Shown one piece after another: positions 6,827 to 14,265 of a DNA stretch of 16,329 nucleotides; the stretch's first letter is position 1, and every line of letters starts with the position of its first letter. The DNA lies in contig CAKVCP010000041.1 in NCBI GenBank assembly GCA_934725735.1, positions 1 to 16,329 on the forward strand. The letters run 5' to 3'. Position numbers and translations under genes: made by a program. Source of the DNA: an uncultured Thermoguttaceae bacterium. Its GTDB lineage: Bacteria; Planctomycetota; Planctomycetia; Pirellulales; Thermoguttaceae. The notes under the pieces were generated by a model that was not told the origin of the DNA, ran no database searches, and worked only from the letters and a program-made list of their open reading frames with translations.

Positions 6827-6878
6827 AAAAGAGGCAAAAAGGTTAAAATGGAGCTAAAACAACCTTTTCGCCTCTTTT
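6827..6878 (-). terminator. Terminator-like hairpin after the head genes
   Basis: Arms 6827-6844 and 6861-6878 are 18 bases each with a 16-base loop. The plus strand reads aaaagaggcaaaaaggtt and aaccttttcgcctctttt. The one non-identical pair is A-C in a plus-strand transcript but G-U in a minus-strand transcript, so the stem is complete only for minus-strand RNA. The 3' arm ends in TTTT followed by CGTTTGTTC. It lies about 50 bases after the stop of the second decoration gene and would end or attenuate the packaging/head transcript before the protease gene. Confidence 0.65.
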
Positions 6879-6884
6879 CTAATA

Positions 6885-6912
6885 TGTCCCAATAATGGAC
6901 GATATTGGGACA
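6885..6912. repeat. 10-base perfect inverted repeat (operator or RNA hairpin)
   Basis: The sequence tgtcccaata, an 8-base spacer (atggacga), then tattgggaca. It starts 15 bases after the stop of the second decoration gene and just before the terminator-like hairpin on the minus strand. There is no T tract right after it, so it is a weak terminator on its own. A two-fold symmetric protein site or an mRNA 3'-end protecting hairpin fits better. Confidence 0.55.
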
Positions 6913-6926
6913 ATCAAAAAAATCGA

Positions 6927-7271
6927 CTAACTCGCGGAATTAACGGGTATTCTGATACCGTCGAACAAGACCCTAATAACTCCGTCCAACGTCGTCGTCT
7001 CTTCCAAGGCGATTCCGACCGTTACCTCCGCCGGGGCTCCCGCTAAGGTGACGGCGGGCGCCTTGACCAGCTCGCCGATCTTGTAGGAAGTCCCCGGCGT
7101 AATCTCAACGTCTAAGGTAGCCGTCGTCATGGCAAAGCCGAAGGTTCCCGCCTTGATCGGCGCGTTGGTCACGACGATTAGGTTGTCGCTGATCTTCACG
7201 ATCGCCCCCGCGGGCAAGTCTGCCGTCGGTTTGATGTTGATAAACGCATTGCTTCTATAAATCGCGCCCAT
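6927..7271 (-). CDS. Capsid decoration (cement) protein, second copy
   Basis: A 114-residue beta-rich protein starting MGAIYRSNAF. It aligns along its length with the gene just upstream: LPAGAIVKISDNLI against IPVGTVVALSENLI, TLDVEITPGTSYKIGELVKAPAVTL against VFDVEIAPGKSYAIGDMVTAPAITL, and VGIALEE against IGLAVAP. This layout resembles DUF2190-type small proteins that follow the major capsid gene and sit on the outside of the shell. AAGGAGAT lies about 10 bases before the ATG. It is the last gene before the hairpins at 6827-6912, so it closes the head transcript. Two copies may occupy different capsid sites or make mixed trimers, which is inference. Confidence 0.7.
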   Translation of the reverse strand: MGAIYRSNAFINIKPTADLPAGAIVKISDNLIVVTNAPIKAGTFGFAMTTATLDVEITPGTSYKIGELVKAPAVTLAGAPAEVTVGIALEETTTLDGVIRVLFDGIRIPVNSAS

Positions 7272-7289
7272 TCTTTTTTATCTCCTTCC

Positions 7290-7634
7290 TTACGCGTTTG
7301 ACGTCGGAGCCTGCGGCCCCAAAAGAATAACCCGCGCCGTCGTGTCCTCGGCGGTCACAGGCGCTACGGCGAGGCCAATCTTCACGGCGACGCCCGTACC
7401 CGAAAGAGTAATCGCGGGCGCCGTCACCATGTCGCCGATCGCGTACGATTTCCCCGGCGCGATTTCTACGTCGAAGACTCCGTATAAAGTGATTTGCGCC
7501 GGTTGATTCGCCGGGTTTTCCCATTCTGTTATACCGATAAGATTCTCAGACAAGGCGACGACCGTACCGACGGGGATCCGTTTCGGCGGGTAGATCGTGA
7601 CGCGTTGACCTGTGCCTCTATAAATTGCGTTCAA
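7290..7634 (-). CDS. Capsid decoration (cement) protein, first copy
   Basis: A paralogue of the next gene, with the same DUF2190-like strand pattern (VGTVVALSENLIGI, FDVEIAPGKSYAIGDMV, VAVKIGLAV). I place the start at TTG 7632-7634, giving MNAIYRGTGQ and exactly 114 residues, equal to its paralogue (MGAIYR). GGAG lies 7 bases before this TTG. ATG 7647-7649 (119 residues, one base after the capsid stop) is the alternative but has no ribosome site. The frame stays open up to an ATG at 7748, but that start would overlap the capsid gene by about 98 bases and add a spurious hydrophobic N-terminus. It carries an insertion (WENPANQP) in the loop after the second strand that the other copy lacks. Confidence 0.7.
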   Translation of the reverse strand: MNAIYRGTGQRVTIYPPKRIPVGTVVALSENLIGITEWENPANQPAQITLYGVFDVEIAPGKSYAIGDMVTAPAITLSGTGVAVKIGLAVAPVTAEDTTARVILLGPQAPTSNA

Positions 7635-7650
7635 GATTGATCTCCACATA

Positions 7651-9813
7651 TTACGACGGGACCGAAACAACCGCCCCGCGAGTCTCAGCGACAGAGACGC
7701 CAAAGCCCCAATAACAAACAAAACGAAGCCCTTCAATATCGACGTCACCGTAGACCGTTTTAAGCGCGGGCGCTTTCTGGTTCTGGTAGTAGCTCAAAAT
7801 CATGAGGGGCACGTCCGCCGGATCGGCTAAGAGCATATACTTCTTATCGCCCCACAGGGAGCTAAACGCGCCGCCAGTTCCAAGGTATTCGGACGTGACG
7901 ACCTGAAGACGCGCCGCGTATCGCCCCGTTTGCGGGACGATAGTAAGCCCGGTGTTGTCGCCGGTCGCCCCCTGGATGATGTTCGCCGCCGCCGTCAAGT
8001 TATAAGCGGTCTGTTCGAGCGCCGGAGGAACGACCAAAAACTTCGGCTTCGCGCCGATCGGGTCGCCGTCTCCGTCCTTGAGCGCTCGAAACGCCGCGCT
8101 CGCTTTATCGAGGCCCGTCAGAGTCAACGCGGGGTTCCCCGTCACGCTCGCGATCCCCGTCGCGCCCGCCATCGCTTCAAAGAAGATTCTTTGCTTGCGA
8201 AGAGCGGCCTTCCGTCCCATGATCTTAGGGATCTCCTGGAGCGCGTTCATGTCGTCGTTTGCGATCGCTTCGTAGCCGATGCGCAGCTCGAAGCCGCGCA
8301 TCTTCGCGCGGTTCGTGTAGCTTTCGTCGGAGAGTTTCAGGTTCTCAAGGTCGCCGTTGTCTTTCACGTCGGCAAACTCTCCCGACGTTAGAAGATTGAC
8401 GAAGCTCTGATCGCGGAAGTCGCGCGCGTTGACGACCCGCGCGATGGAGTCCGTGGGGTCTTCCACCGTCTGGAGCCCGTTAAGAAGACTTTTATACATG
8501 ACGTTGGCAAGGACTCCGGGGATGTCGATCGTGGAAAGTTGCCCCGCCGCCGACGCGCTCCGATACCCAGCTTCTCCGCGCAAGCGCGCGCGAGTCGCGG
8601 CGACCGATAGCTTTTCGCCTATGTTAATCGCGTCGTCCATCCCTGGAGCGGCGGCGCCGGTCCTGTAGAGTAACCCCTTCAAGGATAGATTCCGATTCTC
8701 CCGTCGCGTCGCTTCGTCGATCTCGGCGGCGCTGTAGCCTAATCGTTTAAGAGTCTCTTCGCTCGTTCCGTTGGCTGTCATTAACGCCGCCTCCGCCACG
8801 CGCGCGGCGTTGGGGGCGCCCTTAGCGTATCCGCGACCGGCGTATCGGTCGAATCGTCCTAGAAGACGGGCGGGGTACTTCGTTTGACTCCACGCCGCCG
8901 CGCCCGTCTTCAATCCTTTCGTCTCTTCCTCCTCGTCGTCCTTCTCGGCGTTGGGGTCGGCGGCGGGGGGCGCGTCTTCACATTCGCCGGTTTGCGGCTC
9001 TTCCTTTTTGGTCGCGCATCCCCCGCCGTCTTCCGCGCAATATTGCTTATAAGCCGCTTCGAGGATCTCTTTTTCTTTTTCGCTTAGCTCTTCATCCGGA
9101 TCGAGCTCAACTTCGAGGACGTCGGCGGCGAACGCCGCGAGGGCGGCTTCGTGTTCCTTAATCGCCTCTTCGTTCTTAGCCGCTTCCTTAACCGCTTCCT
9201 CGACGCTGTTTAAAACCTCTTCCTCCGTCGCGGAGGCCGCCATCCCAATCCTTTGTTTCAGTTTCGTTAAAAAGCTGTCTTTCTTCTTCATCGTTCCCCC
9301 TCTTCTGAGTCGCGGAGCAATCACTCTTTCGCGGCGAGCCGCCGCGATGATAACCTTCGTCCCTTCGTCGTCGGCTCCCACCGTGACAATACTTATTTCT
9401 TTCAACTTCCATTTCCTAACGACTTCGATCGGCCCGGTAAACGTCCGCCCGTTTACCTCGACGTCGCGCCCTTCTTCGATAAATTCGACGTTTTCCGGGG
9501 GGATGATCCCCGTGGCGACGGACGCTTGAAGCTTCGCGCCGCGCTTCGCCAACTCCGCGACCTTATTCGCCGCGTCGTCAATTCCGAAATTCAAAAGCTC
9601 CCCTTCCGCCGCGATTTTTCCGTCGTCGTAATAGATAGCGGTGGTTTGCCCGCACTTCTTCCCCTGGTCGTGGTCGCGAATAATCGGGATGACTTGCGGG
9701 CGCTCCTCGACCCCGGCTACGTCAAAAACGACCGGGTAGGGCCACGCCTTCGGGTCAAGATGCAAGAGCCCCCCGGAATAGGCGGGATCTATGCTAATCT
9801 TCGGCAATTCCAT
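7651..9813 (-). CDS. Prohead protease-major capsid protein fusion
   Basis: 720 residues in three parts. Residues 1-160 are an HK97-type prohead protease: His48 in IIRDHDQGKKCG, Ser98 in KLQASVATG, and the closing strand WKLKEISIVTVGADDEG (135-151). Residues 175-305 are a charged, helical scaffold-like region (runs of E, K and A, and an acidic tract near 280-298), probably cut out during maturation. Residues 305-720 are the HK97-fold capsid domain, with KPKFLVVPPALEQTAYNL (589-606), GATGDNTGLTIVPQTGR and a late DPADVPLMILSYYQNQKAP stretch. The fusion replaces the separate protease, scaffold and shell genes of HK97. GGAGGAGG precedes the ATG. An internal ATG at residue 175 with AGGGGG five bases upstream could make a protease-free capsid. 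It overlaps the portal gene by 20 bases. Confidence 0.9.
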   Translation of the reverse strand: MELPKISIDPAYSGGLLHLDPKAWPYPVVFDVAGVEERPQVIPIIRDHDQGKKCGQTTAIYYDDGKIAAEGELLNFGIDDAANKVAELAKRGAKLQASVATGIIPPENVEFIEEGRDVEVNGRTFTGPIEVVRKWKLKEISIVTVGADDEGTKVIIAAARRERVIAPRLRRGGTMKKKDSFLTKLKQRIGMAASATEEEVLNSVEEAVKEAAKNEEAIKEHEAALAAFAADVLEVELDPDEELSEKEKEILEAAYKQYCAEDGGGCATKKEEPQTGECEDAPPAADPNAEKDDEEEETKGLKTGAAAWSQTKYPARLLGRFDRYAGRGYAKGAPNAARVAEAALMTANGTSEETLKRLGYSAAEIDEATRRENRNLSLKGLLYRTGAAAPGMDDAINIGEKLSVAATRARLRGEAGYRSASAAGQLSTIDIPGVLANVMYKSLLNGLQTVEDPTDSIARVVNARDFRDQSFVNLLTSGEFADVKDNGDLENLKLSDESYTNRAKMRGFELRIGYEAIANDDMNALQEIPKIMGRKAALRKQRIFFEAMAGATGIASVTGNPALTLTGLDKASAAFRALKDGDGDPIGAKPKFLVVPPALEQTAYNLTAAANIIQGATGDNTGLTIVPQTGRYAARLQVVTSEYLGTGGAFSSLWGDKKYMLLADPADVPLMILSYYQNQKAPALKTVYGDVDIEGLRFVCYWGFGVSVAETRGAVVSVPS

Positions 9814-11299
9814 TTACATCCTCCTCCATTGTTTGAATAGCTCCTTGTTCTTTCTCTTCTTTCGTTTTAAGCCCCGCGTCCTCTAAGATCTTCGCCTCGC
9901 GGGCGCGTTCAATTAAGAGTTCCTCCAGGTCGAGGCCGCGACGCGCCGCGATCTCCTCTAACGTGATCGTGTTGTTTTCAAGTTCGATAGAATCCGCTTG
10001 CGCGTCCTTTAGTCTGTCGATGGAACGAGGGGAAGGGAAGAGCCACCGCCGCGCGATTTGCTCCGGCGCCCCGGCGACGTCGAGGAACTCTTCCGCCACC
10101 TCGTCGCGCGTCGCGAACTCTGTAAGCCAATCGTTAAAGACGACGTTGAGGAAAGAGTTGGCAATCTTCTTTTGACGAACGGCGACAATAACCGCGTCAT
10201 GCTGTTCGTCCATCTTCGCGGAACTAAAATTGTAGTCCGCGTGATTGTTGTTGATTTTTCCGCTCCCGACGCCTAGCGCGGCGCCGACGTCCGCCGCCAA
10301 CGTCTTCTTGAACTCGTTAAACCCCGTCGCCGGGTGCTTGCTTTCGCCAAAGGTCGGCGTGTATCCAGGGCGGGCGATAAAGACGCCGTCGGGTAACTCG
10401 GAGCCCGTCGCGCCGGGAGCGGGGACGGCGATCTCTTCGCCGGAGTAGGCGGCGTCGATGATCGGCTCCGCGTCGGTCGTCAAGATCACGCTCGTCTTCG
10501 CCGCGTTCTTCACCGCCTGGATTTCGAGGCCTCTTAAAAGTTTGATTTCCCGGATGATGTTTAGCGCGGTTTGCACCTCGGGGATCCCCCGGCGCTGTTG
10601 CGGGAGGATCGCGTTAAAGACGTGGATGATTTCCCCGGAGGGAACTAGATCGTATTCAATCCCTAGTTCCGTCAACGGGTTGATCTTCTCGCGCTGGACG
10701 TAGTACGCGACCGGCTCGGCGCCGTCTCCAGTCGAGTTGTAGAGGATTCCGTCGTTTACTAATTCGTCCGTTCCTAGGCCCGGCGGGTTCTGAACGCGCT
10801 GCGGGCGTATGAACGCGTAACTATACCCCTCGATCGTCGTCTCGTGCTTGACCTTGCGGATGAACGCCTCGCCATTGTAGAGCAACGACGATTGAAGAAG
10901 ACGAATCAGGGAAAGTAAATCGATAGCGTCGGCGAAGCGCTTAAACGCTTTCTCCAAATATTGGCTCTTCGCTCCCTGGTCCGGAACGTCATCCGCTCCA
11001 AACGTCTTAATGGGGCCCTCGATCTTTAAGGCCACGTTCGACCCGCACACGAGCGACGCGATCTTCTGACACGCGCCAAAGAAGAGGGGATCGTTTAAAT
11101 ATTCGTGCATCCCTCGGTTTTGGGCTATTTCGCGCGTCGATTGGTCGAAAAGCTGATTTGCGGATTGGTCGATCGCGTCGGCGTAATAGTCCGCCGTCTT
11201 CATGTTCCAGGCGGTGGAGTCAAGGGCCGCGTTCCCTACTCTTCGGCGGCCTTTAAAGAAGGGGAATATCCTTCTTAATATATTCCTCTCCCTCTTCAT
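9794..11299 (-). CDS. Portal protein (lambda gpB type)
   Basis: 501 residues, close to the usual length of this family. Landmarks are the basic N-terminus (KRERNILRR), NRGMHEYLNDPLFFGACQKI (61-80) followed by a helix, HVFNAILPQQRRGIPEVQ (226-243) matching the family's P.Q.RG.P loop, KHPATGFNEF...LGAALGV-like segment at 321-344, and YNFSSAKMDEQ (356-366), the family's NYSSAR motif. The C-terminal 50 residues are acidic and helical. It forms the dodecameric ring at the packaging vertex and contacts the terminase and the joining protein. TAGGAG lies 9 bases before the ATG, and the start overlaps the upstream gene's stop in an ATGA junction. The 3' end overlaps the capsid gene by 20 bases, so portal and protease-capsid are coupled. 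Confidence 0.93.
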   Translation of the reverse strand: MKRERNILRRIFPFFKGRRRVGNAALDSTAWNMKTADYYADAIDQSANQLFDQSTREIAQNRGMHEYLNDPLFFGACQKIASLVCGSNVALKIEGPIKTFGADDVPDQGAKSQYLEKAFKRFADAIDLLSLIRLLQSSLLYNGEAFIRKVKHETTIEGYSYAFIRPQRVQNPPGLGTDELVNDGILYNSTGDGAEPVAYYVQREKINPLTELGIEYDLVPSGEIIHVFNAILPQQRRGIPEVQTALNIIREIKLLRGLEIQAVKNAAKTSVILTTDAEPIIDAAYSGEEIAVPAPGATGSELPDGVFIARPGYTPTFGESKHPATGFNEFKKTLAADVGAALGVGSGKINNNHADYNFSSAKMDEQHDAVIVAVRQKKIANSFLNVVFNDWLTEFATRDEVAEEFLDVAGAPEQIARRWLFPSPRSIDRLKDAQADSIELENNTITLEEIAARRGLDLEELLIERAREAKILEDAGLKTKEEKEQGAIQTMEEDVNGIAED

Positions 11300-11499
11300 C
11301 GGCGCGGGCTCCTATCTCGACCGTTCCACATCTTCAACGGATTGAAGGCGGCGCGGCGTTCTAATAACTTAGCCTCCAACTCCTCTTTCTTCCCTTGCGC
11401 CGCTTGGCTCGTGCTTTCAACCGAATAGGATTCGCCCCCTGCGCTGAAAGAAATGATTTTGCGCCCATCCGGCGCGGTCAAGTCGTCTTTGTCGTTCAT
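11296..11499 (-). CDS. Small head-tail joining protein, gpW-like (probable)
   Basis: 67 residues between the large terminase and portal genes, exactly where lambda has gpW (68 residues). The middle, GGESYSVESTSQAAQGKKEELEAKLLERR, follows the gpW order of a beta hairpin, an S/T-rich turn and a helix with L..L..E pattern. gpW sits under the portal and is needed to join the tail. AAGGGG lies 6 bases before the ATG and the stop overlaps the portal start. Similarity beyond the pattern is weak, so this is mostly position and size. Confidence 0.6.
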   Translation of the reverse strand: MNDKDDLTAPDGRKIISFSAGGESYSVESTSQAAQGKKEELEAKLLERRAAFNPLKMWNGRDRSPRR

Positions 11500-11516
11500 T
11501 ACCTACCCCTTCGCGT

Positions 11517-13751
11517 TTAAATCCACTTTATCTTTTTTCGTTTAGCCTTTCCGATATCAGGCTCCACCCCGACGTAATGCGCTAGAGCGCGCGCCCCCGT
11601 GTCCGTGTCTAAAAACTCATTGTCCGAAACGCGCGGCTTCTTCATTTGCCAAACCTTGTAAAGCTGACCGTCGAGGGTTCGCTCCCGCGCGACCTCTTCC
11701 GCCGCCTGATGCTCGGCGTACATTCCGACAAGCTCGGCGTCGGGATCGTCGAAGATCGACGTCGCCCCGTCGCGATCGAGAGGCGTCAACCACGCTTCCA
11801 AACGCCGCGTCTTGTAGCTGTTCGCGTCGAACAACAGCGCGGCGGGTACGATCCCCTTGTATTTGTCCAGCTCGGGGCGTCGGCTGTTAGGGTTCTCGAT
11901 CCAATCGCAAATAGACGCCGCGCCCTTTCCTCCGCGTCGATATTCGCCAAGCTTTAACGGATAGTATCGAATGAGCCGCCCGCGCGCCGTCGTTCCGTAG
12001 GTCGGGATCGCGCGGCCAAAGAAGAGCCCCTCGTCGACGCGGTGGAACTGCGCGACCGCGTCCCATACTGCGGGCGCCGTCTCGCCGTCCCCCGCGTCGA
12101 CGCCGATCACGGACAAAAAGCGGAAGACGCGGCGAGCGTTGTCGACTCGCGCGTTTTGTATGAATTCCGTAGGCCTGTGAACGTCGACCGCCCCGCCCCT
12201 TTCGTTTATATAGGTCTGCTTCGCGATATGCTCCAGACAATCAACGATAGCGTATTTGACGCGCTCGAATTTGTCGCCAAGCTTGTAATATTCTTGAAGG
12301 TCGACGGTGTAGTTATGCTTAGAGGTCGCGCTCACCTTCTGAGGGGGCCAAACGCCAAAGTCGACGACGTGGGAGCGCTTCGCGTCGCGCTGGAAGGCGA
12401 CGACCGAATAGTTGAGGTAATGCTCGCCGACGTCGACGAAGCCGGTCATGACGTCCGCCCACTTCGGAACCTGGAGGCGCCTCAAGAGCTCTCCAGGCTT
12501 GCCGACAATCTCGCGGCGTTTTCGGAAGACGGTAACCGGCGCTAATCCTCCGCCGTCTTCCTGCGCGGCTCGCGTCGCGTCGTTCTGAAGTTCGCACCAA
12601 AACGAACGTTCCGAAACGCACCACTTTTCAAGCGCGTATTGAATCGCGCTCAGCTGATCCGGCTCATAGATGCGCGCGTCGTCCGCGACGCAATCGCGTT
12701 CTAGTTCGTCGCGATTCGCGATATAGTAGTCGTTTATTTTCTTGCGCGCCCGCTCCGGCTTGTCGGCGTGTTTAAGATAGACGTCGCGGCGTTTCTCCTT
12801 GTAGTTCTTCCACGCGGAGAAGTCCGTCGGCGTCGACCTTAAAAATGGGATCGTGACGGTGTTAAGCTCCGGGATATCGTTCCTAATCTTCTCGGCGACG
12901 TCGCCGGGGCGGTTCTGCGTAATTGCGGAAAGAATTATTAAGGGCTCTTTCCGCCCTTCCTTCGTCTTTCCTGACAGAAACCCAACCGCGCTTTTGATAG
13001 TCGAGACGATGCTCTCGATTTCCTTCTCGCTCGTCGCGTTCGCGTCCGTCTGGACGTCGTCGAAGAGGACGGCGCCGACGCGGAACGAACCGACCCCGCG
13101 TATCTGATGCGAGGCGCCGCGAACGGGGGAACGGATCGACGCGAAGGTTAAGAGACTCCCGGAGGAAGGGGAGCCGGGAATTGTAGGGAGTTGCAAGCGG
13201 TCGGGACTAACGACTATGTCTACAGGTTCCCCGCGATACCTCAACGGCTTATTTGCGACCCCGCGCCGACGCTGGAGCGGATAGCACACTTCGGGATAGT
13301 CCGCGACTATCGCCCGCGCTTCCGCGATAGGACGATCGTAATCTTCATAAAGCGCCGTATTGAAAAAGCCGCTCGCCTGCTTTGTCATCCGCCCACCTTC
13401 GGCGACTAAGTAGATGGCGTGTCGGATGCGCCCCGTTAAAAGGCACATCAACAATAAGCCGCTCAAGATCGACGTCTTCCCGAAGCCTCGATACGCTTCG
13501 ATGTTCTTCGAGCTGTTCGACGCGATCGCCTCCCAGCACTCGCGGATAAAGCGCTTTTGCGAGTCGGAAAAGTCAGAAAAAAAGACGCCCGGTAAATAGG
13601 TCTTAAGCCATCTTTCCGGGTCTCTCTCACAATCGACGCGTCGGCGCAAGTCGAATATCGGAGGAATTGGGTAGATTTCGTTCTCCGATTCTTGCGCCCT
13701 TAGCTTACGCGCTCTTTCCTGCTGTCGGCGTTTCTCTCCAACGCTTGGCAC
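11517..13751 (-). CDS. terL: Terminase large subunit (GpA-like ATPase-nuclease)
   Basis: 744 residues starting at GTG 13749-13751 (AAGGA three bases upstream). The ATPase half has Walker A YRGFGKTS (87-94), Walker B VGAVLFDD (225-232) and a coupling segment ILSAITQNRPGD (273-284). The nuclease half has acids in the expected order: Asp440 in GFVDVGEHYLNYSVVAF, Asp552 in VIGVDAGDGE, and Asp715 in DNEFLDTDTGARALA, the last resembling the closing motif of GpA-type terminases. It packages DNA through the portal and cuts the concatemer. The first 30 residues are basic and probably bind the small subunit or DNA. It overlaps the small-subunit candidate by 47 bases and is longer than many terminases, mainly from inserts at 300-430 and in the nuclease half. 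Confidence 0.93.
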   Translation of the reverse strand: MPSVGEKRRQQERARKLRAQESENEIYPIPPIFDLRRRVDCERDPERWLKTYLPGVFFSDFSDSQKRFIRECWEAIASNSSKNIEAYRGFGKTSILSGLLLMCLLTGRIRHAIYLVAEGGRMTKQASGFFNTALYEDYDRPIAEARAIVADYPEVCYPLQRRRGVANKPLRYRGEPVDIVVSPDRLQLPTIPGSPSSGSLLTFASIRSPVRGASHQIRGVGSFRVGAVLFDDVQTDANATSEKEIESIVSTIKSAVGFLSGKTKEGRKEPLIILSAITQNRPGDVAEKIRNDIPELNTVTIPFLRSTPTDFSAWKNYKEKRRDVYLKHADKPERARKKINDYYIANRDELERDCVADDARIYEPDQLSAIQYALEKWCVSERSFWCELQNDATRAAQEDGGGLAPVTVFRKRREIVGKPGELLRRLQVPKWADVMTGFVDVGEHYLNYSVVAFQRDAKRSHVVDFGVWPPQKVSATSKHNYTVDLQEYYKLGDKFERVKYAIVDCLEHIAKQTYINERGGAVDVHRPTEFIQNARVDNARRVFRFLSVIGVDAGDGETAPAVWDAVAQFHRVDEGLFFGRAIPTYGTTARGRLIRYYPLKLGEYRRGGKGAASICDWIENPNSRRPELDKYKGIVPAALLFDANSYKTRRLEAWLTPLDRDGATSIFDDPDAELVGMYAEHQAAEEVARERTLDGQLYKVWQMKKPRVSDNEFLDTDTGARALAHYVGVEPDIGKAKRKKIKWI

Positions 13752-14265
13752 TGTTCCTTTTTATCTCCTGTTGGATTAGCTTATAAACTAGCGCCTTGGC
13801 TAGTTCGTCTAACGTCAATGTACCCTTCGGCGTTCCTTCAAGGGCGCTTTCCAGGATTTCCCGCGCCGCGTCCTTTTCTCGGTCGACCGTTTCCTCCGCC
13901 TTATCCTCGAACTTGTTGTAAAGGCTTTGGGTCTTAGTAAGCTCCTTTTGAACGGCGAGGGCGGTCTTCGCGTCCATCGACTTTATCGCCGTCGCGTATA
14001 TCTCGTTTAATCGGGCTAACGTCTCCCCAAGTCTCGCGCGGCTGTCCCCCGTCGAACTCTCCGTTATCTCACGGCGGATATCCTTAATTAACAGGTCGCT
14101 ACATTGACGGTCCAAGTTATATTTCTTTTGAACAAGCCACGAGGCGAGCGCGTCGTCGTTGACGGTCAAGATTACCTTCTTAATCGCCGCCTTGCGCTCC
14201 AGTTCTTCCCCGCTCTCCTTCGCGCGTTCCGCGTCCTCGTTCTTTACCTTCGCTTTCTTAGCCAT
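13705..14265 (-). CDS. Terminase small subunit (probable)
   Basis: A 186-residue, almost wholly helical, strongly charged protein immediately before the large terminase, with a 47-base overlap. Residues 40-70 (ALASWLVQKKYNLDRQCSDLLIKDI) could be a DNA-binding helical bundle. Residues 72-140 form a long heptad-like helix (RARLGETLARLNEIYATAI, DAKTALAVQKELTKTQSLYNKF) of the kind that builds small-terminase rings. The start overlaps the preceding stop in TAATG, with GGGG five bases upstream. No unique signature is visible, so the role comes from position and architecture. A terminase-associated regulatory protein would be the alternative. Confidence 0.6.
   Translation of the reverse strand: MAKKAKVKNEDAERAKESGEELERKAAIKKVILTVNDDALASWLVQKKYNLDRQCSDLLIKDIRREITESSTGDSRARLGETLARLNEIYATAIKSMDAKTALAVQKELTKTQSLYNKFEDKAEETVDREKDAAREILESALEGTPKGTLTLDELAKALVYKLIQQEIKRNSAKRWRETPTAGKSA

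Noticed and set aside
7635..7748. Longer N-terminus for the first decoration protein (MTSILKGFVLFVIG...)
   Set aside because: It would overlap the capsid gene by about 98 bases, and the paralogue has no such hydrophobic segment. The stretch is an out-of-frame reading of the capsid C-terminus.
11887..12240. Minus-strand frame inside the large terminase
   Set aside because: It is an arginine-rich out-of-frame reading of the terminase; long stop-free frames are common in GC-rich DNA.
12042..12545. Plus-strand frame of 167 codons
   Set aside because: It is antisense to the conserved nuclease half of the large terminase and has no credible start signal.
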